Shown piece by piece: positions 34,876-44,492 of a stretch of DNA of 64,000 nt. The notes beneath the pieces were generated by a model. The model ran no database searches. It worked only from the letters and a program-made list of their open reading frames with translations, and had not been told where the DNA came from. The stretch's first letter is position 1. Every line of letters starts with the position of its first letter. The stretch is taken from positions 682,501-746,500 of the forward strand of contig NZ_CP069213.1 in the NCBI RefSeq assembly GCF_016834455.1. The letters are read 5' to 3'. The stretch comes from Shewanella litorisediminis (GTDB lineage: Bacteria; Pseudomonadota; Gammaproteobacteria; Enterobacterales; Shewanellaceae). A program made the translations under genes and the position numbers.

Positions 34876-37800
34876 ATGAAAAAGACCATTCTGACATTGG
34901 CCATTCAGGCTGCGGTTTTGGGCGGCATGTCCATGACTGCACTGGCGGCCGACGAGGTTGAAGTTTCCCAGGTTAAGGGAAATCAGCCCCAGCAAAGCGC
35001 TGAAACCGAACAGCAAACCATTGAAAAAATTTCCGTCACTGGTTCACGCATCAAGCGTGACAGTTTTTCCGTTGCCACACCTCTGGCAACCCTGGACAAG
35101 GGCGCCATTGAAGATGCCGGTATTGGCTCTCTGGCGGCCATTCTGGTGGATGAGCTGCCACAGGTAGCAGAGGGCGTCAGCAACGCCAACTCCCAATCCA
35201 GCGTGCAAAACACGGGTCTGTCAACCATCGACCTGCGTAATCTGGGCACCAACCGTACCCTGACTCTCATCGATGGCCGCCGGGTGGTATCAAACAGCTA
35301 TTCAGGCAACTACGTCAGCCTTTCCACCATTCCCAGCACCTTTGTCGATAAGGTTGAAATTATCACCGGTGGTGCCTCGGCGACCTATGGTTCTGACGCC
35401 GTGGCCGGTGTGGTAAACATTATTACCCAGCAAGATCAACAAGGTGCTAAGTTCAACGTCCGTGGCGGCACCACCGAAAAAGGTGGTGAAGAGATGAGCG
35501 TCGATGGTGACTTTGGCACCCTGTACGCGGATGGTAAGGGTTATCTGTTTATGGCCGCTTCTTACACCAAGGAGTTCGGTCTGGACTACTGGGACAGAAA
35601 TCGTGCCCAACAGCAGGAATCCTGGTCTTATGATGACAAACGCATGTGCAACACCATGCTGACCGAGACCTACGATACTGCGCTGAAAACCAACGCCCAG
35701 TGTATGCGGGATATCACCCAGGCAGATTGGCGCGATTTGAACGACTCGATTCCCGGTGGCGTATTCAACGAAGCCAGCAGCCTGCGCCCAGATGCCGGCT
35801 TCTGGTATGACGGCCAGACCCTCCGTGATGACTGGCACGAAGAAAAGTACGGTATCCACTTTGCACAGTATGATTGGCTGAAAGTACCTGAAGACACGGT
35901 CGCAGCGGCAGTGAAAACCGAGTATGACTTCGATTCCGGTGTTCAGGCGTATTTCCAGCTGCAATATAGCCGCAACCACTCAGAAAACCCCAAGTCGCCA
36001 GAAAGCTCTGATGAGAATGAATTTGCGCTGGTCCGTAACCCTGCCACCGGTGAGTTTGTTGAAGAGTACGTGGGCCGTATTCCGAAAAATAACCCCTTTG
36101 TACCCGAGGCCATTTTTGAAGGCGCCAGCTCCCGTGGTATCACCTGGGACAGAAACTTCGCCGAAGTGGGTGCCATCGTTAACGAAAACACCCGTACCAC
36201 CTATCGCAGCTGGGCCGGCCTCAGGGGCTTTGTGTGGGATAACTGGGAATGGGATCTGTCGGTGGGCTACGGCAAGTTCAAGCAGGAGCAGGAGCGCCAG
36301 AACGAAATCAATGTGCTGAAACTGCGTAATGCGTTGCAGGCCGAGAAACTCGCCGATGGCACCATTCAGTGTATCGATGCCGATGCCCGTGCCGACGGCT
36401 GTGTGCCCGTAAACCTGTTCGGTGAAGGCTCAATCAGTGCCGAGGCCGCAGACTATATCCGCGCCAACCCAACCATCACCACTGATATCAGCATGACCAA
36501 CGTGCTGGGTTATGTCACTGGCGATCTGTTTGAACTGCCTGCGGGCCCGGTGGCATCTGCGTTTGGTTTTGAATATCGCCGCGACACCCAAAGTGTCGAC
36601 ACCAACGTGCCAAACGGTGGTGTAACCTTCAACTATGTCCCTACCTTTGAAGGTGATGTGGATGTCTATGAAGCCTTCGGGGAAGTGTCGCTGCCGCTGC
36701 TGCGTGACATGACCGCGGTACGCAATCTGTCGATGGATTTGTCCCTGAGGGTTGCAGATTACAGCTGGTCTACGACCGATCTGATGAAGAGCTACAAGGC
36801 CGGTATCGTGTACGAGCCCGCAGAGGGGTATATGGTTCGCGCCAACTGGGCAACAGCCCAGCGTGCCCCCACCATCACCGAACTGCTGTCGCCTCCACGG
36901 GGTGACTACGATGGCTTCGATGACATCTGTGATGGCGTAACTGCCACTTCTACCGGCCCGGGCCACGACAATTGCCGCCTTGAGCCTGGCATTGCTGCCG
37001 CCATTGCCGCCGATGGCTCCTTCAAGGATGAAAACAACGGTTATTCACCCAACGTTGGTAACCCTGATCTGCAGGAAGAGTCGGCTGAAACCTTCACCGT
37101 CGGTGTGTCCATGGCACCTTCTTTCATCGAAGGGCTGCGTGTTGCCATCGACTACTATGACATCTCGATTGAAGATGCCATGACCAGTCTGGGCAATGAA
37201 GACATCATCGGCTTCTGTTACGCCTCGTCCTTGCCCTATGGTGGTGACAACCCCTTCTGTAATGATGTGAAGCGCGACGGTGAAGGGCAGATCATTGAGG
37301 TGCAGCAGCGGGTTATCAACGCCGATGAAACCAATACCAGTGGCTACGATTTGGCGCTGGATTACCGCTACGATATGGATGGCTGGGGCTCGCTGAAGCT
37401 GAAACTCGACTGGAGCCATGTACTGGATTACAGCATCACGGCAACCGGCCCCGATGGCCAGTTTACCGACAGCTACGTGGGCCTGCTGTCTTCTGGCATC
37501 TTCGAAGACAAGGCCTCAGCATCCCTGAGCTGGTATCTGGAAGACCTGCGTATTCGCTGGAGCGTCAAGTACAAGAGCAGTGTGCGTCGCAGCCAGTCTG
37601 CCCATGAAGATTGGGAAAAAGACATCGCGGCCAATGCGGAGAACTGTGCTTCCGGCAGCGCCAGCTGTGTAGAGAACCCAGAGCCACTGTGGGGTAACGA
37701 ACTGCCATCGGTAACCACCCATAACCTCTCGGCCTCTTACAGCTTTGACGTGGGGCAGGACACCGAGATCCGTCTGTCAGGTGGCGTCAACAACCTGTTT

Positions 37801-37905
37801 GACGAAAAAGGACCGTTCGTGATTGGTGGCAGCGGTAACTACGACAGCCTCTACGGCGGTGGCGTGGGCCGTTACTACTACCTGGGTGCCGAGCTGAAGT
37901 TTTAA
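34876..37905 (+). CDS. TonB-dependent outer-membrane receptor
   Basis: 1009 residues from the ATG at 34876, chosen because it starts the signal peptide (MKKTILTLAIQAAVLGGMSM, cleavage near ALA) and has GAAGGG upstream; the frame is open 56 codons earlier without such signals. The plug begins with a TonB-box-like IEKISVTGSRI, with conserved LRNLGTNRTLTLIDGRRV and the barrel end YYYLGAELKF, with the terminal aromatic-x-Phe. It imports an unknown ligand across the outer membrane. No Fur box is visible upstream, so iron is not implied; this branch often carries peptides or carbohydrates. Confidence 0.92.
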   Translation: MKKTILTLAIQAAVLGGMSMTALAADEVEVSQVKGNQPQQSAETEQQTIEKISVTGSRIKRDSFSVATPLATLDKGAIEDAGIGSLAAILVDELPQVAEGVSNANSQSSVQNTGLSTIDLRNLGTNRTLTLIDGRRVVSNSYSGNYVSLSTIPSTFVDKVEIITGGASATYGSDAVAGVVNIITQQDQQGAKFNVRGGTTEKGGEEMSVDGDFGTLYADGKGYLFMAASYTKEFGLDYWDRNRAQQQESWSYDDKRMCNTMLTETYDTALKTNAQCMRDITQADWRDLNDSIPGGVFNEASSLRPDAGFWYDGQTLRDDWHEEKYGIHFAQYDWLKVPEDTVAAAVKTEYDFDSGVQAYFQLQYSRNHSENPKSPESSDENEFALVRNPATGEFVEEYVGRIPKNNPFVPEAIFEGASSRGITWDRNFAEVGAIVNENTRTTYRSWAGLRGFVWDNWEWDLSVGYGKFKQEQERQNEINVLKLRNALQAEKLADGTIQCIDADARADGCVPVNLFGEGSISAEAADYIRANPTITTDISMTNVLGYVTGDLFELPAGPVASAFGFEYRRDTQSVDTNVPNGGVTFNYVPTFEGDVDVYEAFGEVSLPLLRDMTAVRNLSMDLSLRVADYSWSTTDLMKSYKAGIVYEPAEGYMVRANWATAQRAPTITELLSPPRGDYDGFDDICDGVTATSTGPGHDNCRLEPGIAAAIAADGSFKDENNGYSPNVGNPDLQEESAETFTVGVSMAPSFIEGLRVAIDYYDISIEDAMTSLGNEDIIGFCYASSLPYGGDNPFCNDVKRDGEGQIIEVQQRVINADETNTSGYDLALDYRYDMDGWGSLKLKLDWSHVLDYSITATGPDGQFTDSYVGLLSSGIFEDKASASLSWYLEDLRIRWSVKYKSSVRRSQSAHEDWEKDIAANAENCASGSASCVENPEPLWGNELPSVTTHNLSASYSFDVGQDTEIRLSGGVNNLFDEKGPFVIGGSGNYDSLYGGGVGRYYYLGAELKF

Positions 37906-37937
37906 GGTTGGCGATACCCTGGTGATTGCCTGAAGGC

Positions 37938-37976
37938 AAGGCCGCTTCCCACATCTCCCGGGAGGCGGCCTTTTTT
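37938..37976 (+). terminator. Terminator of the TonB receptor gene
   Basis: 13-bp stem (AAGGCCGCTTCCC with a G-U pair) followed by six T residues. Confidence 0.85.
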
Positions 37977-39150
37977 ATCTGCTGTCCAGGCGCCAGTTCC
38001 AGCCGGGAGTCGTAAGTAAATCCTGGCCGTACAGCGTTGTTTCCCCGAGCGTCTTTTCCAGCATCAAAATCTGGCAGTTTTCATCTTCTGAGAGCGCATT
38101 AATCAGCCGCTGGGCATGGGAAACCACCCACAGCTGACTTTTACCCGAGGCGTGGCGAATCAGCCGTGCCAGTGCGGGCAGCAGATCCGGGTGCAGGCTG
38201 GTCTCCGGCTCGTTCAGTACCATTAGGGCGGGTGGTCTGGGGGTCAGCAGTGCTGCAGTAAGCAGCAAATACCTTAAGGTGCCGTCGGAGAGCTCGGCGG
38301 CTCTCAGAGGCCTTAGCAGCCCCTGCTGATGAAAACGCAGTTCCAGCATGCCACCTTCCAGCGCTGCGATGCTCACCCGGGCGCCGGGAAAGGCGTCGTC
38401 CACCGCCCGGTGCAGGGTTTCACCCTGGCCAATCTCAAAAATGGTCTGGATGGCGCTGGCCAAATCGCTGCCATCGTGGGCCAGTACCGGAGTGCGGGTG
38501 CCCAGCTGCACTTGGCGGGCTGGCGCCGCAGCATCGGTGCGAAAGTGATCGTAAAAGCGCCAGGCGCGGATATCGTCCCTCAGGCACAACAGCTCAGGTG
38601 CCTTATGCGGATCGGCAAGTTCAGTAAAGATGCTGTCGCTCAGGGGCAGGTGCTGACTGAGCACTTCCCAGCGCCCTTGAGCATCGCGACTTTTTACAAC
38701 ATGACCACGACGTTCAATTAAGGCGCTGGAGGGACGGTACTTGGCGCCGTGCCAAATGGCTTCGCGCTTGATTTGTGGGTCGAGGCCAAATAGGGTGGTG
38801 CCGTCAGGCTTTGGTAACCCAAGCTCAATTAGATAGCTGTAATCTGTTCCTGCAAAGCCGAGGCGAACCCGTTTGCTGTTTTGCCGCACGGTCGCTTCTA
38901 TGGGGTATTCCCCTTGCTTTACCGCGCGGCTGAAATGTTCAGGCCCTGCCCAAAAACAGGAGTCTATGCCGCCTTCACGCGCCAGTGCCGAGGTCACGCC
39001 GCCCTGTGCGGTCAGAGCAAGTAGTCGTAATGCCTTGTATAGATTGGATTTACCGCTACCGTTTGGACCTGTAACTAAGGTGAGTCTCCCAAGAGGCATT
39101 ACCAGGTCCCGCAGGCTGCGGTAATGTTGAATGGCTAAGGTGGTCAGCAT
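37975..39150 (-). CDS. RecF/SMC-like AAA ATPase
   Basis: 391 residues from the ATG at 39150. Walker A GPNGSGKSN is at 28-36; the later motif ALMVLNEPETSLHPDLLPAL is the Walker B plus D-loop of the OLD/RecF-like ATPase family (AAA_21), preceded by the signature-like LSDGTLRYL. Such stand-alone ATPases often act in DNA repair or defence, but many have no known role. It starts 60 bp after the stop of a DUF3612 regulator on the same strand and may be co-transcribed. The ribosome binding site is weak. Confidence 0.82.
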   Translation of the reverse strand: MLTTLAIQHYRSLRDLVMPLGRLTLVTGPNGSGKSNLYKALRLLALTAQGGVTSALAREGGIDSCFWAGPEHFSRAVKQGEYPIEATVRQNSKRVRLGFAGTDYSYLIELGLPKPDGTTLFGLDPQIKREAIWHGAKYRPSSALIERRGHVVKSRDAQGRWEVLSQHLPLSDSIFTELADPHKAPELLCLRDDIRAWRFYDHFRTDAAAPARQVQLGTRTPVLAHDGSDLASAIQTIFEIGQGETLHRAVDDAFPGARVSIAALEGGMLELRFHQQGLLRPLRAAELSDGTLRYLLLTAALLTPRPPALMVLNEPETSLHPDLLPALARLIRHASGKSQLWVVSHAQRLINALSEDENCQILMLEKTLGETTLYGQDLLTTPGWNWRLDSR

Positions 39151-39210
39151 AAAGGTACCGGCACGGTGAAGAGGGCTCCAGTGTGCCAGAGGTGCCACGC
39201 AGGCACCAGT

Positions 39211-40731
39211 CTACCTGCCCTGACATTGGCCACCATAACAGCTGGGTTTGCGTGGGCACACATTCCCCCGGGAGCAGATCAATCTGGCACCCTTGTCGAT
39301 ACCACGCTCCACCCAATTGATGTTGAGAATCCGGGCAATGCTCATCAGCTGACGTTTGATGGCAGTGGGAATTTCCCCCTGACCGCCAGAGGCCACACAG
39401 TGGTCCTTCAGTGCCTCGGCGAGACTTAAGGCATCTGTGCCCTGGGCATCGATGGCAGGGTTCAAATCTATTCCCGCGCAGAGCACATGGTGGTTCCCGG
39501 CAAGGTCCACCACCTTGGTGGATTCACAGCAGTAAATGCGTGGGCTGCCACCCACATCCAGAATCGAAATTTGCGCCGAGCTGCCATCGGATGGCTCGCT
39601 TATCATGCGAAACACCGCCCAGTGCTGGCAGGGATCCGGCACCTGACGCATATTGCCCCAGGGCAGGGGAATGCCGTTACCCCGGTAAACCGCTTTGAGC
39701 TTGCCCGGGGCATAGGCATCGAAGTAATGCCAGTGGGGATAGGGCGATACCACAGTCATACGCCGCATGGCCACCGAGGCAGACACACCGATTTTTTTAT
39801 GGGTATCAATTTCATAGCCACCCCGCTCCAGTAGCTGACGGAAAGGCACCTTGGGGCAAAGCAGCGCACCGGCAAAGAAGCTGGATTCAAAGTCGCGCCA
39901 GGCACTCAAGATATCCTGGGCATTCACGGTGGAGGATATATCTGCATCCTGCTCGCTGGTTCCTATGCCGCGTCCTACTGCCAGCACATTTTTCAGTCCG
40001 TCCTTGTTGTGGAGCACACAGTGGCCTATGTGCACCGCCAAATCGTATTTGAGGCGCTCGGGATTTTTCTTCAGGGCCTCATTGATAAAGATGGTGGAGG
40101 GCGGCTCGAAAAAAGACGTCACCAACTGATGGGTGGACACACCGTTATCATCAATCTGATCCTGCGGCGGCTCTTTGAAAAAGCGAATCTTCATGCCCAT
40201 GTGTTTGCAGATGGCAGTCAGGTCGTCGCCACTGAGATTCAGGCGCTTGTCCCCCACTTCTTCTGCGGCACGTTCCAGGTCGGGGAAATGATTCTGGTGA
40301 TGCTCCTGATGGGCACGGATCAGCAAATGGGCAAACTGACGACCGCTGATCCCGGTCTGCGACAGCATTTCGGGGATAGCAATCTGCAAAATATCCTTTG
40401 AAAACAAAAAACCAGGCTCCAGTGCCATGCCAAGGACCCCACCTCTGCGGCCCTTGTTCGGAGTGATGGCATCCTCTTCGGGTGCATCATCCAAAAACCA
40501 GTCGGGTGATTTTTCAAATACCTTGGCAATCACCGCCAGCATGGCGGCGCTGGGCACCCGTTTTCCCCGCTCTATCATCGACAAGTAAGACACAGATGGC
40601 GCCGACTCAGGATCCACACGTACACACCGTGACGAGAGGTCTTCCATGGTTAAGTGGTTGCGCTTCCTTAAGTTTCTGATCTTAGTGCCTAAGAAGTGGG
40701 ACTGGCGTATCAGGCTTTTTTCACTGGTCAT
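39211..40731 (-). CDS. XRE-family regulator with DUF3612 (RamB/ScfR-like)
   Basis: 506 residues: an N-terminal helix-turn-helix (about 10-75, TKIRNLRKRNHLTMEDLSSRC and SVSYLSMIERGKRVPS), then a long region with DUF3612 and IrrE/ImmA-like features. The IrrE metalloprotease motif HExGH is degenerate: residues 231-241 read LAVHIGHCVLH, so the catalytic His and Glu are lost. Relatives (ScfR/RamB) sense short-chain acyl-CoAs and control acetate/propionate genes. The C-terminus has four close cysteines (LICSRGNVCPRKPSCYGGQC). Three 14-bp-spaced repeats touch its start codon, suggesting autoregulation. It lies before an ATPase gene on the same strand. Confidence 0.8.
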   Translation of the reverse strand: MTSEKSLIRQSHFLGTKIRNLRKRNHLTMEDLSSRCVRVDPESAPSVSYLSMIERGKRVPSAAMLAVIAKVFEKSPDWFLDDAPEEDAITPNKGRRGGVLGMALEPGFLFSKDILQIAIPEMLSQTGISGRQFAHLLIRAHQEHHQNHFPDLERAAEEVGDKRLNLSGDDLTAICKHMGMKIRFFKEPPQDQIDDNGVSTHQLVTSFFEPPSTIFINEALKKNPERLKYDLAVHIGHCVLHNKDGLKNVLAVGRGIGTSEQDADISSTVNAQDILSAWRDFESSFFAGALLCPKVPFRQLLERGGYEIDTHKKIGVSASVAMRRMTVVSPYPHWHYFDAYAPGKLKAVYRGNGIPLPWGNMRQVPDPCQHWAVFRMISEPSDGSSAQISILDVGGSPRIYCCESTKVVDLAGNHHVLCAGIDLNPAIDAQGTDALSLAEALKDHCVASGGQGEIPTAIKRQLMSIARILNINWVERGIDKGARLICSRGNVCPRKPSCYGGQCQGR

Positions 40732-40732
40732 T

Positions 40733-40770
40733 TTGTAAAATTCACATTGTAAAATTTTTATTGTGAAATT
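40733..40770. repeat. Three tandem 10-bp direct repeats at 14-bp spacing
   Basis: TTGTAAAATT at 40733-40742 and 40747-40756 and TTGTGAAATT at 40761-40770, each beginning exactly 14 bp after the last. They start 2 bp upstream of the DUF3612 start codon and lie about 120 bp before a divergent gene. Confidence 0.75.
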
Positions 40771-40888
40771 GTAGTAAAAAATAACATAGACTAAAAATCA
40801 AGCGAAATTAACCGGCCGCCCAACACATTCAACCGGCACAGTTTTGCAGTAAAGCCCAGAAGACAGCTAAGTGACCGAGGATAAGGCA

Positions 40889-41461
40889 ATGAACATGACC
40901 ATGATGAATACTCAAAATCAGCAGCAACTGCATCACTTCATCGGGGAAGCCATTGCCGCTGTGGTGAATGGCGCCAAACGGGGCGTAAGCCTCGAGAGTG
41001 CAACCGAGTTTCTTGACCAGCGTTTTCCGCTGGCGCGGGGCAGTCACAAGATGGTGAAGAGCTATGTGGTTTACTACCAGCACCTGCTGGCCTTCTTTGA
41101 AGATGGCAGCCACAGTGGTCTGGAAACGCCTTCTCAGTTTGTCGCCCTGTGCGGTCATAAAGAAGAGCCCTGTGCCATCCTGCTCAAGTCAGGTGGTATC
41201 CATGTGGAGTTGACCCTGGATAAAAATGGTCGCATGGGCAGTGCCAATCCGGCCCATATCGAGGATATCCAGGTTGAGTCGCCCGGCTTTTGCCTGCGGG
41301 ACAGTGAAGGCTGCGCCACCGAGGCCATCAGTCAGTGCCGCAATTGGCTGAGCCTGCTGCATTCTGCCCCCTGTGATGAGGATTGCCGTCAGCGCACCGA
41401 GCGTCGCTTTACTGCAAAAGATGGTGGAGAGTATCGGTTGGTGTCACTGGGACTCTTTTAA
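40889..41461 (+). CDS. Hypothetical protein divergent from the DUF3612 regulator
   Basis: 190 residues from the ATG at 40889 (GAGG 8 bases upstream; an in-frame GTG at 40871 is less likely). No signal peptide or membrane segment. Six-cysteine-containing C-terminal half (GFCLRDSEGC, ISQCRNW, APCDEDCRQ) with charged surface suggests a disulfide- or metal-bearing protein. I do not recognise a family. Because it starts divergently about 160 bp from the DUF3612 gene, the repeats between them may control both. Confidence 0.65.
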   Translation: MNMTMMNTQNQQQLHHFIGEAIAAVVNGAKRGVSLESATEFLDQRFPLARGSHKMVKSYVVYYQHLLAFFEDGSHSGLETPSQFVALCGHKEEPCAILLKSGGIHVELTLDKNGRMGSANPAHIEDIQVESPGFCLRDSEGCATEAISQCRNWLSLLHSAPCDEDCRQRTERRFTAKDGGEYRLVSLGLF

Positions 41462-41485
41462 CAAAGGTCATGGTGTCGACAAATC

Positions 41486-41512
41486 CAAAGGCCCGGATTA
41501 ACCGGGCCTTTG
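41486..41512 (+). terminator. Terminator
   Basis: CAAAGGCCCGG, ATTAA, CCGGGCCTTTG: an 11-bp stem after the hypothetical gene. Confidence 0.8.
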
Positions 41513-41587
41513 TGTTTGAGTGGGCGGGAGTTGTAAGACCGCGCCTGGTACTGGCCTCGGAGAAGGGTCAGCCGTAACAGGTATCTA

Positions 41588-42262
41588 TCATTGGTCCAGA
41601 CGCAAATCAGACACTATTTCTCCTGCATCACGCACCTCCTGTTCATGGGCCTCATCACGCCAGGGCTCGGCCAGTGCCGCCTGATACCAGCTCTGCATGC
41701 CCGGCAGGGCCAGCAGGGTGGCAACATAAGCTTCAGAGGCCGTCGACAGCTTTGGCCCATAACTCTGCGCCCTGAAGGCAACCGGAGCAAAAAAAGCATC
41801 CACGGCACTGAAGTTCTTTCCGCCAAGGAAGGGGCCGCCGAAGCGGGTTAAGCCCTGTTGCCACAGCTCATCCATACGGGCCCATTCGCGCTCGAGTGCA
41901 TCCGTCACCGCGTGCAGCTTAACCCTGATGCCACAGTTCATGGTGCAGACGGAGCGAATGGTGCCAAATCCTGAGTGCATCTCTGCCGCCGCACAGCGCG
42001 CATAGGCGCGAGCCTGTTTGTTCTCGGGCCAGACACCGGCGTGGCTTTCGGCCAGATATTCGAGAATCGCCAGCGAATCCCACACCGGCTCGCCATTGTC
42101 CAGCAGGCAGGGCACCTTGGCAGTGGGGGAGAAGTGTTTGAAGTCGCTGTCGCCAAAGGGCACCAGTTTTTCTTCGAAGGGAATGCCCAGCTCGGTCAGC
42201 AGCAGCCAGGGGCGCAGCGACCAGGATGAATAGTTTTTATTGGCGATATACAGCGTCAGCAT
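41588..42262 (-). CDS. Glutathione S-transferase family protein
   Basis: 224 residues. The start MLTLYIANKNYSSWSLRPW carries the serine-rich active-site loop of GST, and AKVPCLLDNGEPVWDSLAIL is the cis-proline and glutathione-binding segment. The C-terminal helical domain contains NFSAVDAFFAPV, typical of the zeta/maleylacetoacetate-type class. Substrate unknown. It follows a monooxygenase gene on the same strand after 56 bp. ATG at 42262 with GAGTTC-type upstream signal. Confidence 0.85.
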   Translation of the reverse strand: MLTLYIANKNYSSWSLRPWLLLTELGIPFEEKLVPFGDSDFKHFSPTAKVPCLLDNGEPVWDSLAILEYLAESHAGVWPENKQARAYARCAAAEMHSGFGTIRSVCTMNCGIRVKLHAVTDALEREWARMDELWQQGLTRFGGPFLGGKNFSAVDAFFAPVAFRAQSYGPKLSTASEAYVATLLALPGMQSWYQAALAEPWRDEAHEQEVRDAGEIVSDLRLDQ

Positions 42263-42318
42263 GATGAACTCCTTGTCAAAAAGACTGTTAAGTCATTGGG
42301 ATATACATAGGGGCTGGT

Positions 42319-42609
42319 TTAGCCTGCGCGGTAGCTGCGTTTCAGCTCCAGCACTTCCACCTGATAACTTTGATACCAGCGTTTGGCGCCAGTTTGCTGG
42401 GCTACCCGATGCAGGGCGTCCTGTTTCCAGGCGAGAATGTCGGCTTCGCTGTCCCAGTAAGAGATGGCGATTTCCTGCGCCCCTTCGGTCACGGCAATAA
42501 AGTCGCGGCAGCCATATTTCTCGAAGGCGAGCTGCCTGAGTTCGGCGGCCATGGCGCTGTATTGATTATCGCGCTTGCTGACGGTGGCTTTAAAGATGAC
42601 GGCGTACAT
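42319..42609 (-). CDS. Antibiotic biosynthesis monooxygenase (ABM) domain protein
   Basis: 96 residues forming a small ferredoxin-like dimeric alpha/beta barrel. The sequence MYAVIFKATVSKRDNQYSAM and the segment ISYWDSEADILAWKQDALH are typical of ABM-fold (YgiN/heme-degradation-like) proteins. Such proteins are quinone oxidases or of unknown role; no catalytic residue can be assigned. It lies in a minus-strand run with a GST and aminopeptidase P. Confidence 0.8.
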   Translation of the reverse strand: MYAVIFKATVSKRDNQYSAMAAELRQLAFEKYGCRDFIAVTEGAQEIAISYWDSEADILAWKQDALHRVAQQTGAKRWYQSYQVEVLELKRSYRAG

Positions 42610-42664
42610 GTTGCTCCTGCTCTGTGTTGGTGACTCAACCCTGCTCGGGACGGATCAGAGGACA

Positions 42665-42691
42665 ATAAAAAAGCGCCCGCAGGCGCTTTTT
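42665..42691 (-). terminator. Terminator of the aminopeptidase gene
   Basis: Read on the minus strand, AAAAGCGCC, TGCG, GGCGCTTTT and T residues follow directly after the stop. Confidence 0.85.
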
Positions 42692-42692
42692 A

Positions 42693-44492
42693 TCAGATAG
42701 CTTGGGTGGCCTTCGTCAGCCAGACCAGCTCGTCACCGGACATCAGGGGCGACAAGGTGCTGTATACCTTGCTGTGGTAACAATTGAGCCAATTCACCTC
42801 GGCCTCGGTCAGCAGCGCCTTGTCGATAAGACGGGTGTCGATGGGGATAAGGGTGAGGGCTTCAAACTCATAGGTTTCGCGCTCGGCGCCTTTGAGGGCC
42901 TCGCAGTGGCGCACCACAATCAGGTTTTCGATACGAATACCAAAGCCATCGGCGCGGTAATAGCCGGGCTCGTTGGACACCACCATACCGGGCAGCAGCG
43001 CCACGGCATTGCTGTTTTTGGCGATACGCTGTGGCCCCTCGTGCACACTCAGGAAGTGGCCAACACCATGGCCTGTACCATGGTCGTAATCAAAGCCGTG
43101 TTGCCACAGGTACTGGCGGGCAAAGGCATCCAGCTGTTGGCCCGTGGTGCCCTTGGGGAAACGGGCGCAGTCCAGCGCGATATGGCCCTTGAGTACCAGG
43201 GTGACCATTTTCTTTTGCTCGTCGGTGACCTCGCCTATGGCCAGGGTGCGGGTGACATCTGTGGTGCCATCCAGATACTGGGCGCCCGAGTCCACCAGAT
43301 AGATGCTGTTCATGGTCAGTTTGGCCGGGGTGCCATTGTTGTGGTTGTAATGGCACATGGCGGCGTTGGCGCCGGCAGCGGAGATGGTGTCAAAGCTTGG
43401 CTCGCGGTAGCGTGGGTCTTCCAGGCGGAAGCTCTCGAGCTTTTCTGCCAGTTCGGCTTCATCGTACAGACGACCGGCTGCCACTTCAGCATCGAGCCAG
43501 GCGAGGAAGCGGCTCACGGCCACGCCGTCGCGCACATGGCATTCACGCATGCCCTTGAGCTCAGATGCATTTTTGGCGGCCTTGGGCAGGGCAACCACGT
43601 CCATGGCTGCAACGAGTTTGGCACCGCCTTCGCGGGCGGTGAGCTGGCTTGCTGCATTGGCACTGTTGGGGTCGGCCAGCAGCTTCTTGCCGGCAAGACT
43701 CTTAAGCGCCGTATTGAGCTCAGATTCAGCGTGCACTGTTACGCCATCGCCCACGTGGGCGGCGAAACTGTCAGGAACTTTGGCTGTATCCACAAAAAGC
43801 TGCATGCGGCCATCCTGCCACAGCAGTGCAGAGCCCAGTACCACAGGCAATCTGGGCACATCAAAACCGCGGATATTGAGCAGCCAGCAGAAGGAGTCCA
43901 GCGCCGTGATAAGTGCCACATCACCCCCGGCTTTTTTCACCAGGAGGCCGGTTTCGGCACGTTTTTGCGCACTGGTTTTACCGGCGTCGGCATCACTGAA
44001 CAGGTGCAGGGGCTTTATCTCGGGCACAGGTCGGTCATGCCAGTGCTTATCAATGGGGTTTTCGCCCACGGCAACGAGCTCGATGCCGGCTTTATCCAGC
44101 ACCGCCTTGGCTTGTTCAAACCAGGCCAGAGTATGCATACGGGCATCGAATCCCACCCGGGCGCCTTCGCTCAAATTGTCGGCGAGATACTGGGGCTGAG
44201 GGGTATCGGTGAGGCTTTCATAGGCATACAGGCGCTCGTCTACCTGATCGCGCACCTGCACCGTGTAGCGGCCATCAACAAAGATGGCGGCGGTCTCTTT
44301 CATCACAATCGCCATACCGGCGGAGCCGGTAAAGCCGGTGGCCCAGTGAAGGCGCTCATTATGCTCGGGCACATATTCCCCAAGATATTCGTCGGCGCGG
44401 GGGATGATGAAGGCATCGAGTTCATTGGCGGCCATTTCAACGCGAATGGCATCGAGGCGCTTGGAGATTTCACTGCTGGCGACTGCTGACAT
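42693..44492 (-). CDS. Xaa-Pro aminopeptidase (M24B)
   Basis: 599 residues, the length of the large eukaryote-like XPNPEP1 form rather than E. coli PepP. It removes N-terminal residues before proline. A pita-bread domain carries the five metal ligands: two aspartates in YLVDSGAQYLDGTTDVTRT, His in GTGHGVGHF, and Glu in VVSNEPGYY and IRIENL. The first 300 residues form two creatinase N-terminal-like domains. A 595-codon open frame on the opposite strand is a codon-bias shadow. It stands alone on the minus strand, divergent from an MFS gene. Confidence 0.93.
   Translation of the reverse strand: MSAVASSEISKRLDAIRVEMAANELDAFIIPRADEYLGEYVPEHNERLHWATGFTGSAGMAIVMKETAAIFVDGRYTVQVRDQVDERLYAYESLTDTPQPQYLADNLSEGARVGFDARMHTLAWFEQAKAVLDKAGIELVAVGENPIDKHWHDRPVPEIKPLHLFSDADAGKTSAQKRAETGLLVKKAGGDVALITALDSFCWLLNIRGFDVPRLPVVLGSALLWQDGRMQLFVDTAKVPDSFAAHVGDGVTVHAESELNTALKSLAGKKLLADPNSANAASQLTAREGGAKLVAAMDVVALPKAAKNASELKGMRECHVRDGVAVSRFLAWLDAEVAAGRLYDEAELAEKLESFRLEDPRYREPSFDTISAAGANAAMCHYNHNNGTPAKLTMNSIYLVDSGAQYLDGTTDVTRTLAIGEVTDEQKKMVTLVLKGHIALDCARFPKGTTGQQLDAFARQYLWQHGFDYDHGTGHGVGHFLSVHEGPQRIAKNSNAVALLPGMVVSNEPGYYRADGFGIRIENLIVVRHCEALKGAERETYEFEALTLIPIDTRLIDKALLTEAEVNWLNCYHSKVYSTLSPLMSGDELVWLTKATQAI

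Noticed and set aside
42702..44489. 595-codon open frame on the plus strand
   Set aside because: It is the antisense of the aminopeptidase gene, which has clear M24 metal ligands on the minus strand; the long frame follows from codon bias.
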